In this document: positions 1 through 6,843 of the stretch, piece by piece | How the letters are laid out: each line of letters begins with the position of its first letter | How positions within the stretch are numbered: the stretch's first letter is position 1 | NCBI GenBank assembly: GCA_013153675.1 | Contig: JAADEA010000040.1 | Location: forward strand, 1 to 8,725 | Reading direction: 5' to 3' | Source: Campylobacterota bacterium | GTDB lineage: Bacteria > Campylobacterota > Campylobacteria > Campylobacterales > Sulfurovaceae | DNA: 8,725 nucleotides | The notes under the pieces: model-generated | Databases searched by the model: none | Seen by the model: the letters and a program-made list of their open reading frames with translations, nothing else | Told to the model about the DNA's origin: nothing | Program-made: the position numbers and the translations under genes

Positions 1-306
1 AATTAAAAAAGGTTTAAATAGATCATCTTTACTATATCCAAATGAAAAAAGAGCAATAAAACTATTTTTATCTATTAAAATAAAAAGAGTAGTAGTAACT
101 CCAAATATAAAAGCCAAAGGGTATAAAATAGTTAAAAAATCTTCCCAAATATAAAAAAAGTATAAAATCCTTAGATTAAAACCATCAATTTTTCCCATAT
201 TTTGAAGCAAATCAATAAAAGCAGCAGAGATAGTTATTGCAAATAGAATAATTAAAAAATATTTTAATCCTTTAATAAAAAGGTAATTAAAGTATATCTT
301 AAACAT
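1..306 (-). CDS. LptF/LptG (YjgP/YjgQ) family permease, N-terminal part only
   Basis: This is the first 102 codons of an open frame that continues past the left edge, with no stop inside the window. The ATG at 306-304 lies inside the last codons of pth, so the two genes overlap by 8 bp and are probably translationally coupled. The visible protein has a short cytoplasmic N-terminus, a hydrophobic segment at about residues 16-34, a polar stretch, a second hydrophobic segment at about 58-78, and then a segment (FIALFSFGYSKDDLFKP) that resembles the conserved region after TM2 in this family. LptF and LptG are the inner-membrane subunits that, with the ATPase LptB, extract lipopolysaccharide and send it across the periplasm. 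Placing this gene straight after rplY-pth agrees with the order I know from Helicobacter pylori. Whether it is LptF or LptG cannot be told from this fragment. Confidence 0.8.
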   Translation of the reverse strand, partial: MFKIYFNYLFIKGLKYFLIILFAITISAAFIDLLQNMGKIDGFNLRILYFFYIWEDFLTILYPLAFIFGVTTTLFILIDKNSFIALFSFGYSKDDLFKPFLI

Positions 307-874
307 CTCTTAAATAGCTACCATCTTTTTTACTATATTTAGATTTTACCACATCTAAAGGATTTTTAGTTAAAGCCTCTACTATATTAGCTACATATTT
401 AATCAATCTATCTAATACCTCTTGCTCTTCTTGATTAAAATCACTTAATACATAACTTGCTACCATCTCTTTTTTAGGAGGCTTTCCAACCCCAACTCTA
501 ATTCTTATATAATCTTTTGATATATAAGAGTCTATTGACTTTAAGCCATTATGCCCACCATTACCACCGCCTCTTTTAATTCTAATGGCTCCAAATGGAA
601 GATCTATATCATCATGTATTACTATAATATCACTATTATCTATTTTATAGAAGTTTTTAACAGCACTTATACTTTTGCCAGAATTATTCATAAAAGTAGT
701 AGGCTTTAATAGCAAAATATCTCTACATTTAAAGAGTTCTCCAAAAAAACTCTTTTTAGTTATATCTTGACAAGATAATTTATCTTTTAAATAATCAACT
801 ACTAAAAATCCAATATTATGTCTATTATATCTATAAGCCGAGCCTGGATTACCCAAGCCGGCAATTAATTTCAT
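299..874 (-). CDS. pth: Peptidyl-tRNA hydrolase
   Basis: This cytoplasmic enzyme cleaves the ester bond of peptidyl-tRNAs that drop off the ribosome, recycling the tRNA. The 191-residue length is normal for bacterial Pth. The N-terminus carries the family signature GLGNPG (6-11) and the RHNIGF motif with the catalytic histidine at His19. The other expected active-site residues are present: Asn9, Asn63 in the FMN motif, Asp88 in IHDD, and Asn109 in GGHNG, matching E. coli Asn10, Asn68, Asp93 and Asn114. The ATG is preceded by AAGGATAATAG, a good ribosome binding site. It starts 12 bp after the rplY stop, so it is almost certainly co-transcribed with rplY. The permease gene begins inside its last codons. 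Nothing in the protein looks damaged or unusual. Confidence 0.97.
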   Translation of the reverse strand: MKLIAGLGNPGSAYRYNRHNIGFLVVDYLKDKLSCQDITKKSFFGELFKCRDILLLKPTTFMNNSGKSISAVKNFYKIDNSDIIVIHDDIDLPFGAIRIKRGGGNGGHNGLKSIDSYISKDYIRIRVGVGKPPKKEMVASYVLSDFNQEEQEVLDRLIKYVANIVEALTKNPLDVVKSKYSKKDGSYLRDV

Positions 875-886
875 ACTCTATTATCC

Positions 887-1423
887 TTAGCGTGCTTTAA
901 TTACACCACATACAGATACATGAGGTTTATCCATTAATTTACAACCCTCTGGCGCCTCAATATCTCTTATTAAGATAGATTCATCTCTATCTAAATCGCT
1001 AACATCTAATACAATTTTTGCAGGAATCTTTTCAATTGGACCTCTTACTTTAATTCTTCTTTTTGTAATTACTAAAACACCCTTATTCTTTAGCCCTTTT
1101 GGAGTTCCTTTTGTCTCAATTGGAACTAAATAGTCACTAATTTCACCCTCTTTAGCAACTTTTAAATCTACATGTAAAATATCACCAGTTACAGGCTCTA
1201 ATTGATACTCTTGAATTACTACTCTATACTCTTTATCACCCACTTTTACTGGAAAATCAAGACTATCTTTATTTCTTACAGTTCTAATAAAATCTCCCTT
1301 TTTAAAAGCAGCATGAACATTATCTACATCTTTTCCATAGATATTAGCAATTAGATAACCATCTCGGCGAAGCTTTCTTGCATTGCTCTTCCCGATACTC
1401 TCTCTAATTTTTCCCTCTAACAT
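887..1423 (-). CDS. rplY: 50S ribosomal protein L25/general stress protein Ctc
   Basis: This protein binds 5S rRNA in the large ribosomal subunit. At 178 residues it is the long, two-domain Ctc/TL5 form rather than the short E. coli L25. Residues 1 to about 90 are the L25 RNA-binding barrel, with the characteristic start ([17 protein letters not shown]) and IANIYGK, then the [12 protein letters not shown] motif near residues 77-88. From about residue 95 to the end is the TL5-type beta domain, recognisable from the [12 protein letters not shown] stretch and the DVSDLD motif. The ATG is preceded at 7-bp spacing by GAAGGA (1431-1436). The gene opens a new transcription unit, with its own promoter in the 74-bp gap upstream, and pth follows after 12 bp. 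Confidence 0.96.
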   Translation of the reverse strand: MLEGKIRESIGKSNARKLRRDGYLIANIYGKDVDNVHAAFKKGDFIRTVRNKDSLDFPVKVGDKEYRVVIQEYQLEPVTGDILHVDLKVAKEGEISDYLVPIETKGTPKGLKNKGVLVITKRRIKVRGPIEKIPAKIVLDVSDLDRDESILIRDIEAPEGCKLMDKPHVSVCGVIKAR

Positions 1424-1455
1424 TAATAGATCCTTCTTTAAAATTTTAGGCGCCG

Positions 1456-1484
1456 ATTATATTATCTATTTGGTAAAATAAAGC
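1456..1484 (-). promoter_or_regulatory. Probable sigma-70 promoter of rplY-pth with GC-rich discriminator
   Basis: Reading the minus strand, a perfect TATAAT lies at 1461-1456. A weak -35-like GCTTTA lies at 1484-1479 with a 17-bp spacer. The seven bases directly after the -10 box (1455-1449, CGGCGCC) are all G or C, which stands out in such AT-rich DNA. Transcription would start near 1449, giving a leader of about 26 nt that holds the GAAGGA ribosome binding site. A GC-rich discriminator is a known feature of stringently controlled rRNA and ribosomal protein promoters, so ppGpp-linked control is a reasonable inference. The -35 region overlaps the edge of a palindrome at 1482-1496. Confidence 0.65.
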
Positions 1485-1496
1485 TTAACTTAAGCT
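1482..1496. repeat. 15-bp perfect palindrome between the hydrolase gene and rplY
   Basis: The plus strand reads AGCTTAA-C-TTAAGCT, two perfect 7-base arms around one central base. It sits 1 bp past the stop codon of the upstream lipoprotein gene and overlaps the -35 region of the rplY promoter. It could be an operator for a dimeric regulator. It could also be a weak terminator for the upstream operon, since on the minus strand the stem (5 bp with a 5-base loop) is followed by TTATTTTA. The stem has little GC, so it would be a poor terminator. The sequence does not decide between these. Confidence 0.45.
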
Positions 1497-1497
1497 C

Positions 1498-2901
1498 CTA
1501 ATAATCATCGCAACTATATCTAAATCTACCATCTAACTCTTTTGGCAAAATAAGTGTCCTAAAATTTCTCCTTTTTGCATCTTCACACAATTTTTTTCTC
1601 TCATTCTCATCTTCAATATACTTCTTATTATACTCTACATTAAATACTGGTTTTTTTGCTTCAATAAAAGGTTCAAGCAAATCACACTCACCAAATTCAT
1701 GACACTCTTCATTTAATTCAAAATCAAAAAAGTATAAAAGATCTTCAATTTGCTCCATATCATTTTTTAAACCTACACTCAGTTCTAATTTGTGAGCTTC
1801 ATTAGATATTAATTTATTATATCTTAATTGATCACTATAACTAATATCAAATCCACTATCATTTAAATATACATCCATATTATCAGGATCTACTCCATCA
1901 CATCCCTTCTCTTTTGCCAACTTTAATCTCTCTTTCATAATAGGCAGCAAAATATCAACTCTTCTAATATCAAGCCACCTCTCTCCTTCCCAATCTTTTA
2001 ATTGGTTTCCAATAATCTCTTTTGGAAATTTACTACTATCTTCTCTCCACTCTTCAAAAGTCCCTCCACTAAAATAACAAATTACTCTTTTACCCTCTCT
2101 TTTTAATCTCTCAATATCCTCTTTTGAAGAGTCAAAAAGATCTATATCATATAAATCTACATTATAAGATAGATTAAGATCTCCTTGTAATTGCAACTGC
2201 CAAGTAGTATTAATAGATGGTTTATACCAAGAGACCCAATTAATATTTGTAGTAGTAACTATCTTCTTCCATGGTCCATCTGGAACATCTTTATCATCTA
2301 CAAATTGCCAAGATACCTTATCAATATCTTTTAATCCTAAGTAATCCCTAACGGCAGGAGATAGATCAATTCCTGCATTATTATTTATTCTATTTTTAGG
2401 CAAAGCCCTCCCAAATACATAATCTTTATCATCTTCTCCAAAAGGACCCACATCTTCCCATTGAGCATAAGCTACTTTATCTCCTTTAATAATCTTTACC
2501 CATCTATTTTTACATACAGATATATTATTACTATTTGGATATTGATCTATCCATGGAATAAAAGAGAGATCTTTTTTCTTTTTTCCATCTTTATCAAAAT
2601 CATTAAATGGCAAAGCTACATAAAAACTATTTTCAAAAGGAGTAAATTTTGCCGGAAAGTAGCCATTTCTATTATTTGGATCATCAATCCCTCCATAATC
2701 TAACATCCACATACTATCCCAAGCACTTGCAAGATTTGGAATATATCCATTTGCGCTACTTCCCTCTTCTCCAACCCAAAAGATTGTAGAAGTTATATTG
2801 GTGTGAAGATAGTATCTATTACTATTTTTATCTATACTATCCCCACCTCCTCCACAACCTACTAAAAGAGCAAATATTGCTACTAAATATAGCCATCTCA
2901 T
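1498..2901 (-). CDS. Secreted lipoprotein: barrel-like N-terminal domain fused to GH114 endo-alpha-1,4-polygalactosaminidase-type domain
   Basis: Residues 1-16 are a lipoprotein signal ending in the lipobox LVGC (lipidated Cys16), then a glycine-rich linker. The next residue is Gly rather than Asp, which favours outer-membrane delivery. Residues about 28-212 form a separate domain: AQWEDVGPF (146-154), AGIDLSPAVRDYLGL (176-190) and VSWQFVD (196-202) resemble the RlpA-type double-psi beta-barrel pattern, though this is only motif similarity. Residues about 220-467 match GH114: WQLQLQG (234-240), YDIDLFD (251-257), VICYFSGG (273-280), WLDIR (309-313), GCDGVDPDNMD (333-343), VGLKND (376-381), FELNEEC (394-400) and FNVEY (420-424). 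The acidic residues expected around the active site are present. Characterised members cut alpha-1,4-linked galactosamine polymers, and the PelA hydrolase domain is related. The substrate here is unknown. The ATG lies 9 bp after the tal stop with a weak AGAG site, so it is probably coupled to tal. Function confidence is lower than family confidence. Confidence 0.85.
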   Translation of the reverse strand: MRWLYLVAIFALLVGCGGGGDSIDKNSNRYYLHTNITSTIFWVGEEGSSANGYIPNLASAWDSMWMLDYGGIDDPNNRNGYFPAKFTPFENSFYVALPFNDFDKDGKKKKDLSFIPWIDQYPNSNNISVCKNRWVKIIKGDKVAYAQWEDVGPFGEDDKDYVFGRALPKNRINNNAGIDLSPAVRDYLGLKDIDKVSWQFVDDKDVPDGPWKKIVTTTNINWVSWYKPSINTTWQLQLQGDLNLSYNVDLYDIDLFDSSKEDIERLKREGKRVICYFSGGTFEEWREDSSKFPKEIIGNQLKDWEGERWLDIRRVDILLPIMKERLKLAKEKGCDGVDPDNMDVYLNDSGFDISYSDQLRYNKLISNEAHKLELSVGLKNDMEQIEDLLYFFDFELNEECHEFGECDLLEPFIEAKKPVFNVEYNKKYIEDENERKKLCEDAKRRNFRTLILPKELDGRFRYSCDDY

Positions 2902-2910
2902 TATATCTCT

Positions 2911-3918
2911 TTAAGATAAAAGATCTAAAATTCCTTTAAATGCCTCTTCAAAAGCCTTTAAGCCATCATCTAATAATTTATTATATACCTCATCCATATT
3001 AATACCATTCTCTTCCAGCTCCCTAAAGAAACTATCTATTTTATCTTGAGGAATTGGTAATTTAAAACTCTCCTCCTCTCCATTTTTTAAATATGCTTCA
3101 ATTGTCTCTAATGGAGCTGTATTAATACTTCTTGGAGCATAAAGCTCTCTTATATAATAGTCTGCTTCTAAATTTTGACCACTCTTAACACCAGTACTTG
3201 CAAATAGAGTCTTAACAGCTGGAACCCTTGAACTCTCAATTAAATTATATATAGCAGCTCCATTTAAAACACCAACTCTACTTGTAGGAAGATTTTTCTC
3301 TTTTAAAATAGGATCTAATAATCTATCAAACCTACTTACAAATACACTAATTACTCCATTTACTCTCTCTCCTCCAAATTGCTCAAATTTATCTATCCCT
3401 CTTTTCATAGCTTCAATTGTCTTTTTTGCTTGAAGAGGGGAGAATACTAAAGTAGCATTTACATTTATTCCATCACTTAAAAGCTCTTCCATAGCCTCAT
3501 ATCCAGCTTCTGTGGCAGGAATTTTAATCATAACATTTGGCTCATTTATCTCTTTAAATAACCTTTTCCCCTCTTTAATACTCTCTTTTGCATCATTTGC
3601 TAAAAATGGATCAACTTCGATACTAATATAACCCTCCCTTCCCTCATCATAAAGAGCTCTTAGAGCAATTGCTCCACTTTTAATATCTTTAATAGCTAAT
3701 GCCTCATACTTCTCTTTTGGAGAAAGATTCTCTAAACTTTTTAGATCTTCTATATATGCTTTTGAATTTTTAATAGCATTTGCAAAAATAGAAGGATTTG
3801 AAGTAGCTCCATTTATTATATCATCCTCTATTAACTCTATAAATCTATTTTTTAAAAAATCTCTCTCAATAAAATCAAGCCATAAAGAGAAACTTCTATC
3901 TTTATTTATCTCTCTCAT
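2911..3918 (-). CDS. tal: Transaldolase
   Basis: Transaldolase moves a dihydroxyacetone unit from sedoheptulose 7-phosphate to glyceraldehyde 3-phosphate in the non-oxidative pentose phosphate pathway. From the chosen start the protein has 335 residues. It carries SLWLDFIERD near the N-terminus with Asp15, GATSNPSIF (37-45), YISIEVDP (97-104), VMIKIPATEAG with the Schiff-base lysine at Lys132, the NATLVFSPLQA strand and SVFVSRFDR. The frame is open 14 codons further upstream, but that extension (MIWEVGIILDGSIK) does not resemble family N-termini. The ATG at 3918 has GGGAG (3926-3930) at 7-bp spacing, so I start there. The start overlaps the end of aat by 17 bp. The set of motifs fits the TIGR00876-like branch rather than the E. 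coli TalB branch. Confidence 0.95.
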   Translation of the reverse strand: MREINKDRSFSLWLDFIERDFLKNRFIELIEDDIINGATSNPSIFANAIKNSKAYIEDLKSLENLSPKEKYEALAIKDIKSGAIALRALYDEGREGYISIEVDPFLANDAKESIKEGKRLFKEINEPNVMIKIPATEAGYEAMEELLSDGINVNATLVFSPLQAKKTIEAMKRGIDKFEQFGGERVNGVISVFVSRFDRLLDPILKEKNLPTSRVGVLNGAAIYNLIESSRVPAVKTLFASTGVKSGQNLEADYYIRELYAPRSINTAPLETIEAYLKNGEEESFKLPIPQDKIDSFFRELEENGINMDEVYNKLLDDGLKAFEEAFKGILDLLS

Positions 3919-4636
3919 CTTTATACTCCCATCTAAAATTATGCCAACTTCCCAGATCACTCTCTTTTTTTAAAGCCTCTTCAAGCTCATCTAAAAATTG
4001 ATCTCTACTAATAAGCTTAGCTCCCATTCTTTGAAGATGATCAGTTGGAACCTGGCAATCGATAAAATCATATCCTCTACTTGCTAAAACATCACTTAGA
4101 GCTTTTAGAGCTATTTTTGATGCATCTTTTTTTAATGAAAACATAGACTCTCCAAAAAATGCTCTTCCAAGAGCAAGCCCATAAAGCCCACCTATTAACT
4201 CATCTTTTTCATATACTTCTACGCTATGAGCAAAGCCTCTTTTAAAAAGTTCAATATAGGCTTCTTGCATCGGCTCTATAAGCCATGTACCTCTTTGCCC
4301 TTTTCTTTTAATCTTAGCACAATTATAGATAACCTCTTTAAAGTTTGCATCAAATACCACTTTATACTCTCTATTTCTAAGAACCCTTCTAAAAGATTTT
4401 GATACTTTTAACTCTTTTGGATATAAAACTAATCTTGGATCAGGAGACCACCAAAGGATTGGATCTCCCTCATTAAACCATGGAAAAATTCCTCTTTTAT
4501 AAGCTGCAATAATTCTATTTGGATCTAAATCCCCTCCATATGCCAAAAGCCCCTCTTTTGGAGCATATCTTGGATTTGGAAATATATAATCAAATCCAAG
4601 AGGAACTACTATATATCTTTTACTTTTTCTCTTCAC
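3902..4636 (-). CDS. aat: Leucyl/phenylalanyl-tRNA-protein transferase
   Basis: Aat transfers Leu or Phe from aminoacyl-tRNA to proteins with N-terminal Lys or Arg, creating N-degrons for ClpS-ClpAP. Numbered from the GTG start (244 residues), the protein shows FPNPRYA (19-25), GLLAYGGDL (29-37), GIFPWF (49-54), ILWWSPDPR (60-68), GTWLI with the conserved Trp118, and the active-site segment FFGESMFS (160-167), followed by a GNAT-like C-terminal half with DCQVPTDHL. The frame could begin 4 codons earlier at a TTG, but the GTG at 4636 has GAGGAT at ideal spacing, so it is preferred. It overlaps the clpA end by 17 bp and the tal start by 17 bp. Position next to clpS-clpA agrees with its role in the same pathway. 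Confidence 0.95.
   Translation of the reverse strand: MKRKSKRYIVVPLGFDYIFPNPRYAPKEGLLAYGGDLDPNRIIAAYKRGIFPWFNEGDPILWWSPDPRLVLYPKELKVSKSFRRVLRNREYKVVFDANFKEVIYNCAKIKRKGQRGTWLIEPMQEAYIELFKRGFAHSVEVYEKDELIGGLYGLALGRAFFGESMFSLKKDASKIALKALSDVLASRGYDFIDCQVPTDHLQRMGAKLISRDQFLDELEEALKKESDLGSWHNFRWEYKDERDK
3926..3930 (-). promoter_or_regulatory. Ribosome binding site deciding the tal start
   Basis: The minus strand reads GGGAG 7 bp before the ATG at 3918. No comparable site precedes the in-frame ATG at 3960, so this site supports the shorter transaldolase. It lies within the last codons of aat, which implies that tal translation begins while aat is still being translated. Confidence 0.6.
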
Positions 4637-6833
4637 TACTATCCTCAAATTTAAAGGAGATCTTATCTTTTCTTAAAGTAGCCTTTACTCTACCTCCTTT
4701 ATTTAACTTTCCAAATAGTATCTCATCACTCAATCTCTCTTTAATCTCTTCATCAATAACTCTTGAAATCTCTCTTGCTCCAAACTCTTTTGAATATGCC
4801 TTTTTTGCAATATATTTTGCCACTTTATCATCAATTAATATCTCTATATCTTTGCTCTTTAGCTGTTTATTTAACTTATCAATTTCAATATATACAATCT
4901 TTTCAATTAACTCTAAAGAGAGAGGATTAAACTCAATAACACCGCTTAATCTATTTCTAAACTCAGCGCTAAAAAATCCTTTTAGAGCATTATGGCTTTT
5001 AATAGATTCATCTTTTTGAAAACCTACCACATTTGCCTCTTTTGTTCCTAAATTGGAAGTCATTACTAAAATTACATTTTTAAAATCACTTACCTCTCCA
5101 TTATTATCTGTTAACTTAGCTCCATCCATTACTTGAAGCAAAATATTCATAATATCTGGATGAGCCTTTTCTATCTCATCTAATAGTAAAAGAGTATGAG
5201 GATGCTTTTTAATAATCTCTGTTAAAATTCCTCCTTGCTCATATCCTACATATCCAGGAGGAGCACCAATTAATCTACTTACTGCATGCTTTTCCATATA
5301 TTCACTCATATCAAGTCTCTCAAAATGAATTCCAAGTTTATCTGCCAACTCTTTTGCTAAAGCACTCTTTCCAACTCCTGTTGGACCCATAAATAGAAAA
5401 CTTCCTATTGGAGTATCTGGTCTATTTAATCCTGCATATGATCTTTTAATTGCTTTTATTAACTCTTTAATTGCCTTATCTTGCCCAACAATTGCCTTTT
5501 TTAACTCATCTTCTAAATTTTTTAATCTATCTACACTACTCTCTTGCACCTTTTGAGTTGGTAAATTAAACATCTTTGCCACAATATCTTTTATATCATT
5601 GGCATCAACTACTCTATCAGACTCTTCTTTTAATAGATAGTGAGCTCCCGCATCATCTATTAAATCCATTGCCTTATCTGGTAAAAATTTTCCATGCATA
5701 TATTTTATACTTAAATCTATAGCCTCTTTTAATGCCTCATCACTAAATTTTATCTTATGATGCTCTTCATACTTTTGTTGAACTCCCTTTAATATTAAGA
5801 AAGTATCCTCAATTGATGGCTCTTTAATATCCACTTTTCCAAATCTACGAGATAGAGCCTTATCTTTATCAAAAAAGTTCCTAAACTCTTTATGAGTAGT
5901 TGCTCCAATGCACTTAATCTCACCTCTTGCAAGAGCCGGTTTAAGTAGATTTGAGGCATCTAAGCTACCTCCACTTGTACTTCCTGCCCCAATTAAAGTG
6001 TGAATCTCATCAATAAATAATATAGCATCATCTTGCTCTTTTAACTCTACTAAAAGATCTTTAATTCTCTTTTCAAAATCTCCTCTATATTTTGTTCCTG
6101 CTAATAAAGAACCCATATCAAGAGAATATATTTTTGCATTCTTTAAAACATTTGGAATATCGCCTGATGCTATCTTTAAAGCAAGCCCTTCTACAATTGC
6201 TGTTTTTCCAACTCCTGGCTCTCCTACTAAAATAGGATTATTCTTCTTTCTTCTACAAAGAATTTGCATTAGCCTCTCTATTTCATTTTCTCTCCCAATT
6301 ACTGGATCAATTTTTCCATTTTTTGCAAGCTCAACCAACTCTACCGTATAATTTTCCAAATTTGGAAAAGATTTTTTCTTATCATCTTTTTTAACTTTAA
6401 TATCATCACTATCTTCAAATGGATGTGATATATACTCAATTAGAGTTAATCTATCAATTCCCTCTTTTGAGAGAAGATATTGAGCATAACTCTTACTCTG
6501 AGAAGCAATAGATACTAACATATCAGCAATATCTGCTTCTTTCTTTCCGGCAGAATGTACATGATTTATCATATCATTTACCGCCTTTGAGAGAGCAAGA
6601 GTCTCTATTGGATCTGCACTATATTCTAATTTTGGTATACTCTTTAGAAGATGAGCTTCAATTCTATGTTTTAATCTAGCAATATTTGCACCTAAATTAC
6701 TCAATATACTCTTTCCCTCTTTAGAGTGTAAAATTGCCCAAAATATATGTTCTATTGTTAAATATTCATGTTTGTTCTCTTTTGCATATGTAACTGCTTT
6801 TGAAAATACTTCATTTAATCCTATACTAATCAT
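4620..6833 (-). CDS. clpA: ATP-dependent unfoldase ClpA (Clp protease ATP-binding subunit)
   Basis: ClpA forms a hexamer that unfolds substrates and feeds them to ClpP. The 737-residue protein has the two-repeat Clp N domain (1 to about 140), a charged linker (about 141-157), and two AAA+ modules. Module 1 has Walker A GEPGVGKT (204-211), pore loop GTKYRG (246-251), Walker B ILFIDE (271-276) and the SRRF arginine region (328-331). Module 2 has Walker A GPTGVGKS (483-490), pore loop GYVGYE (527-532), Walker B LLLLDE (548-553) and EFRNRL (624-629). There is no long coiled-coil M domain, so it is ClpA and not ClpB or ClpC. The ClpP-docking tripeptide appears as VGF (603-605) where E. coli has IGL. 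It starts 10 bp after clpS with AAGGAT as ribosome binding site, and clpP is not in the window. Confidence 0.97.
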   Translation of the reverse strand: MISIGLNEVFSKAVTYAKENKHEYLTIEHIFWAILHSKEGKSILSNLGANIARLKHRIEAHLLKSIPKLEYSADPIETLALSKAVNDMINHVHSAGKKEADIADMLVSIASQSKSYAQYLLSKEGIDRLTLIEYISHPFEDSDDIKVKKDDKKKSFPNLENYTVELVELAKNGKIDPVIGRENEIERLMQILCRRKKNNPILVGEPGVGKTAIVEGLALKIASGDIPNVLKNAKIYSLDMGSLLAGTKYRGDFEKRIKDLLVELKEQDDAILFIDEIHTLIGAGSTSGGSLDASNLLKPALARGEIKCIGATTHKEFRNFFDKDKALSRRFGKVDIKEPSIEDTFLILKGVQQKYEEHHKIKFSDEALKEAIDLSIKYMHGKFLPDKAMDLIDDAGAHYLLKEESDRVVDANDIKDIVAKMFNLPTQKVQESSVDRLKNLEDELKKAIVGQDKAIKELIKAIKRSYAGLNRPDTPIGSFLFMGPTGVGKSALAKELADKLGIHFERLDMSEYMEKHAVSRLIGAPPGYVGYEQGGILTEIIKKHPHTLLLLDEIEKAHPDIMNILLQVMDGAKLTDNNGEVSDFKNVILVMTSNLGTKEANVVGFQKDESIKSHNALKGFFSAEFRNRLSGVIEFNPLSLELIEKIVYIEIDKLNKQLKSKDIEILIDDKVAKYIAKKAYSKEFGAREISRVIDEEIKERLSDEILFGKLNKGGRVKATLRKDKISFKFEDSSEEKK
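4641..4646 (-). promoter_or_regulatory. Ribosome binding site deciding the aat start
   Basis: The minus strand reads GAGGAT inside the clpA 3' end. The GAGG core ends 6 bp before the GTG at 4636. The upstream TTG at 4648 overlaps this site and has no comparable site of its own, so the GTG start is favoured. Confidence 0.55.
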
Positions 6834-6843
6834 ATTCTATCCT

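Noticed and set aside
2461..2703. 80-codon plus-strand open frame inside the hydrolase gene
   Set aside because: It is antisense to a well-supported gene, its product is a low-complexity Ile/Phe/Tyr-rich string without recognisable motifs, and no ribosome binding site precedes it. AT-rich antisense strands give such frames often.
2900..2905. TATAAT on the minus strand at the start of the hydrolase gene
   Set aside because: It overlaps the ATG, so transcripts from it would start inside the gene and miss the start codon. It arises from the AGAGATATAATG junction sequence.
3919..3960. 14-residue N-terminal extension of transaldolase
   Set aside because: The extension lies within the aat reading frame, does not resemble family N-termini and has no good ribosome binding site. 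The ATG at 3918 does.
1528..4559. Repeated CTCTTTTGG-like words on the plus strand
   Set aside because: They are the complement of CCA-AAA-GAG, the preferred codons for the common tripeptide Pro-Lys-Glu in several proteins. Spacing is irregular and they are all in coding frames, so this is codon bias and not a repeat family.
4519..5019. 166-codon plus-strand open frame across the aat start and clpA end
   Set aside because: It is antisense to two conserved genes. Its Leu/Ser/Phe/Ile-rich product mirrors the Lys/Glu-rich codons of clpA, and it lacks a ribosome binding site and any family motif.
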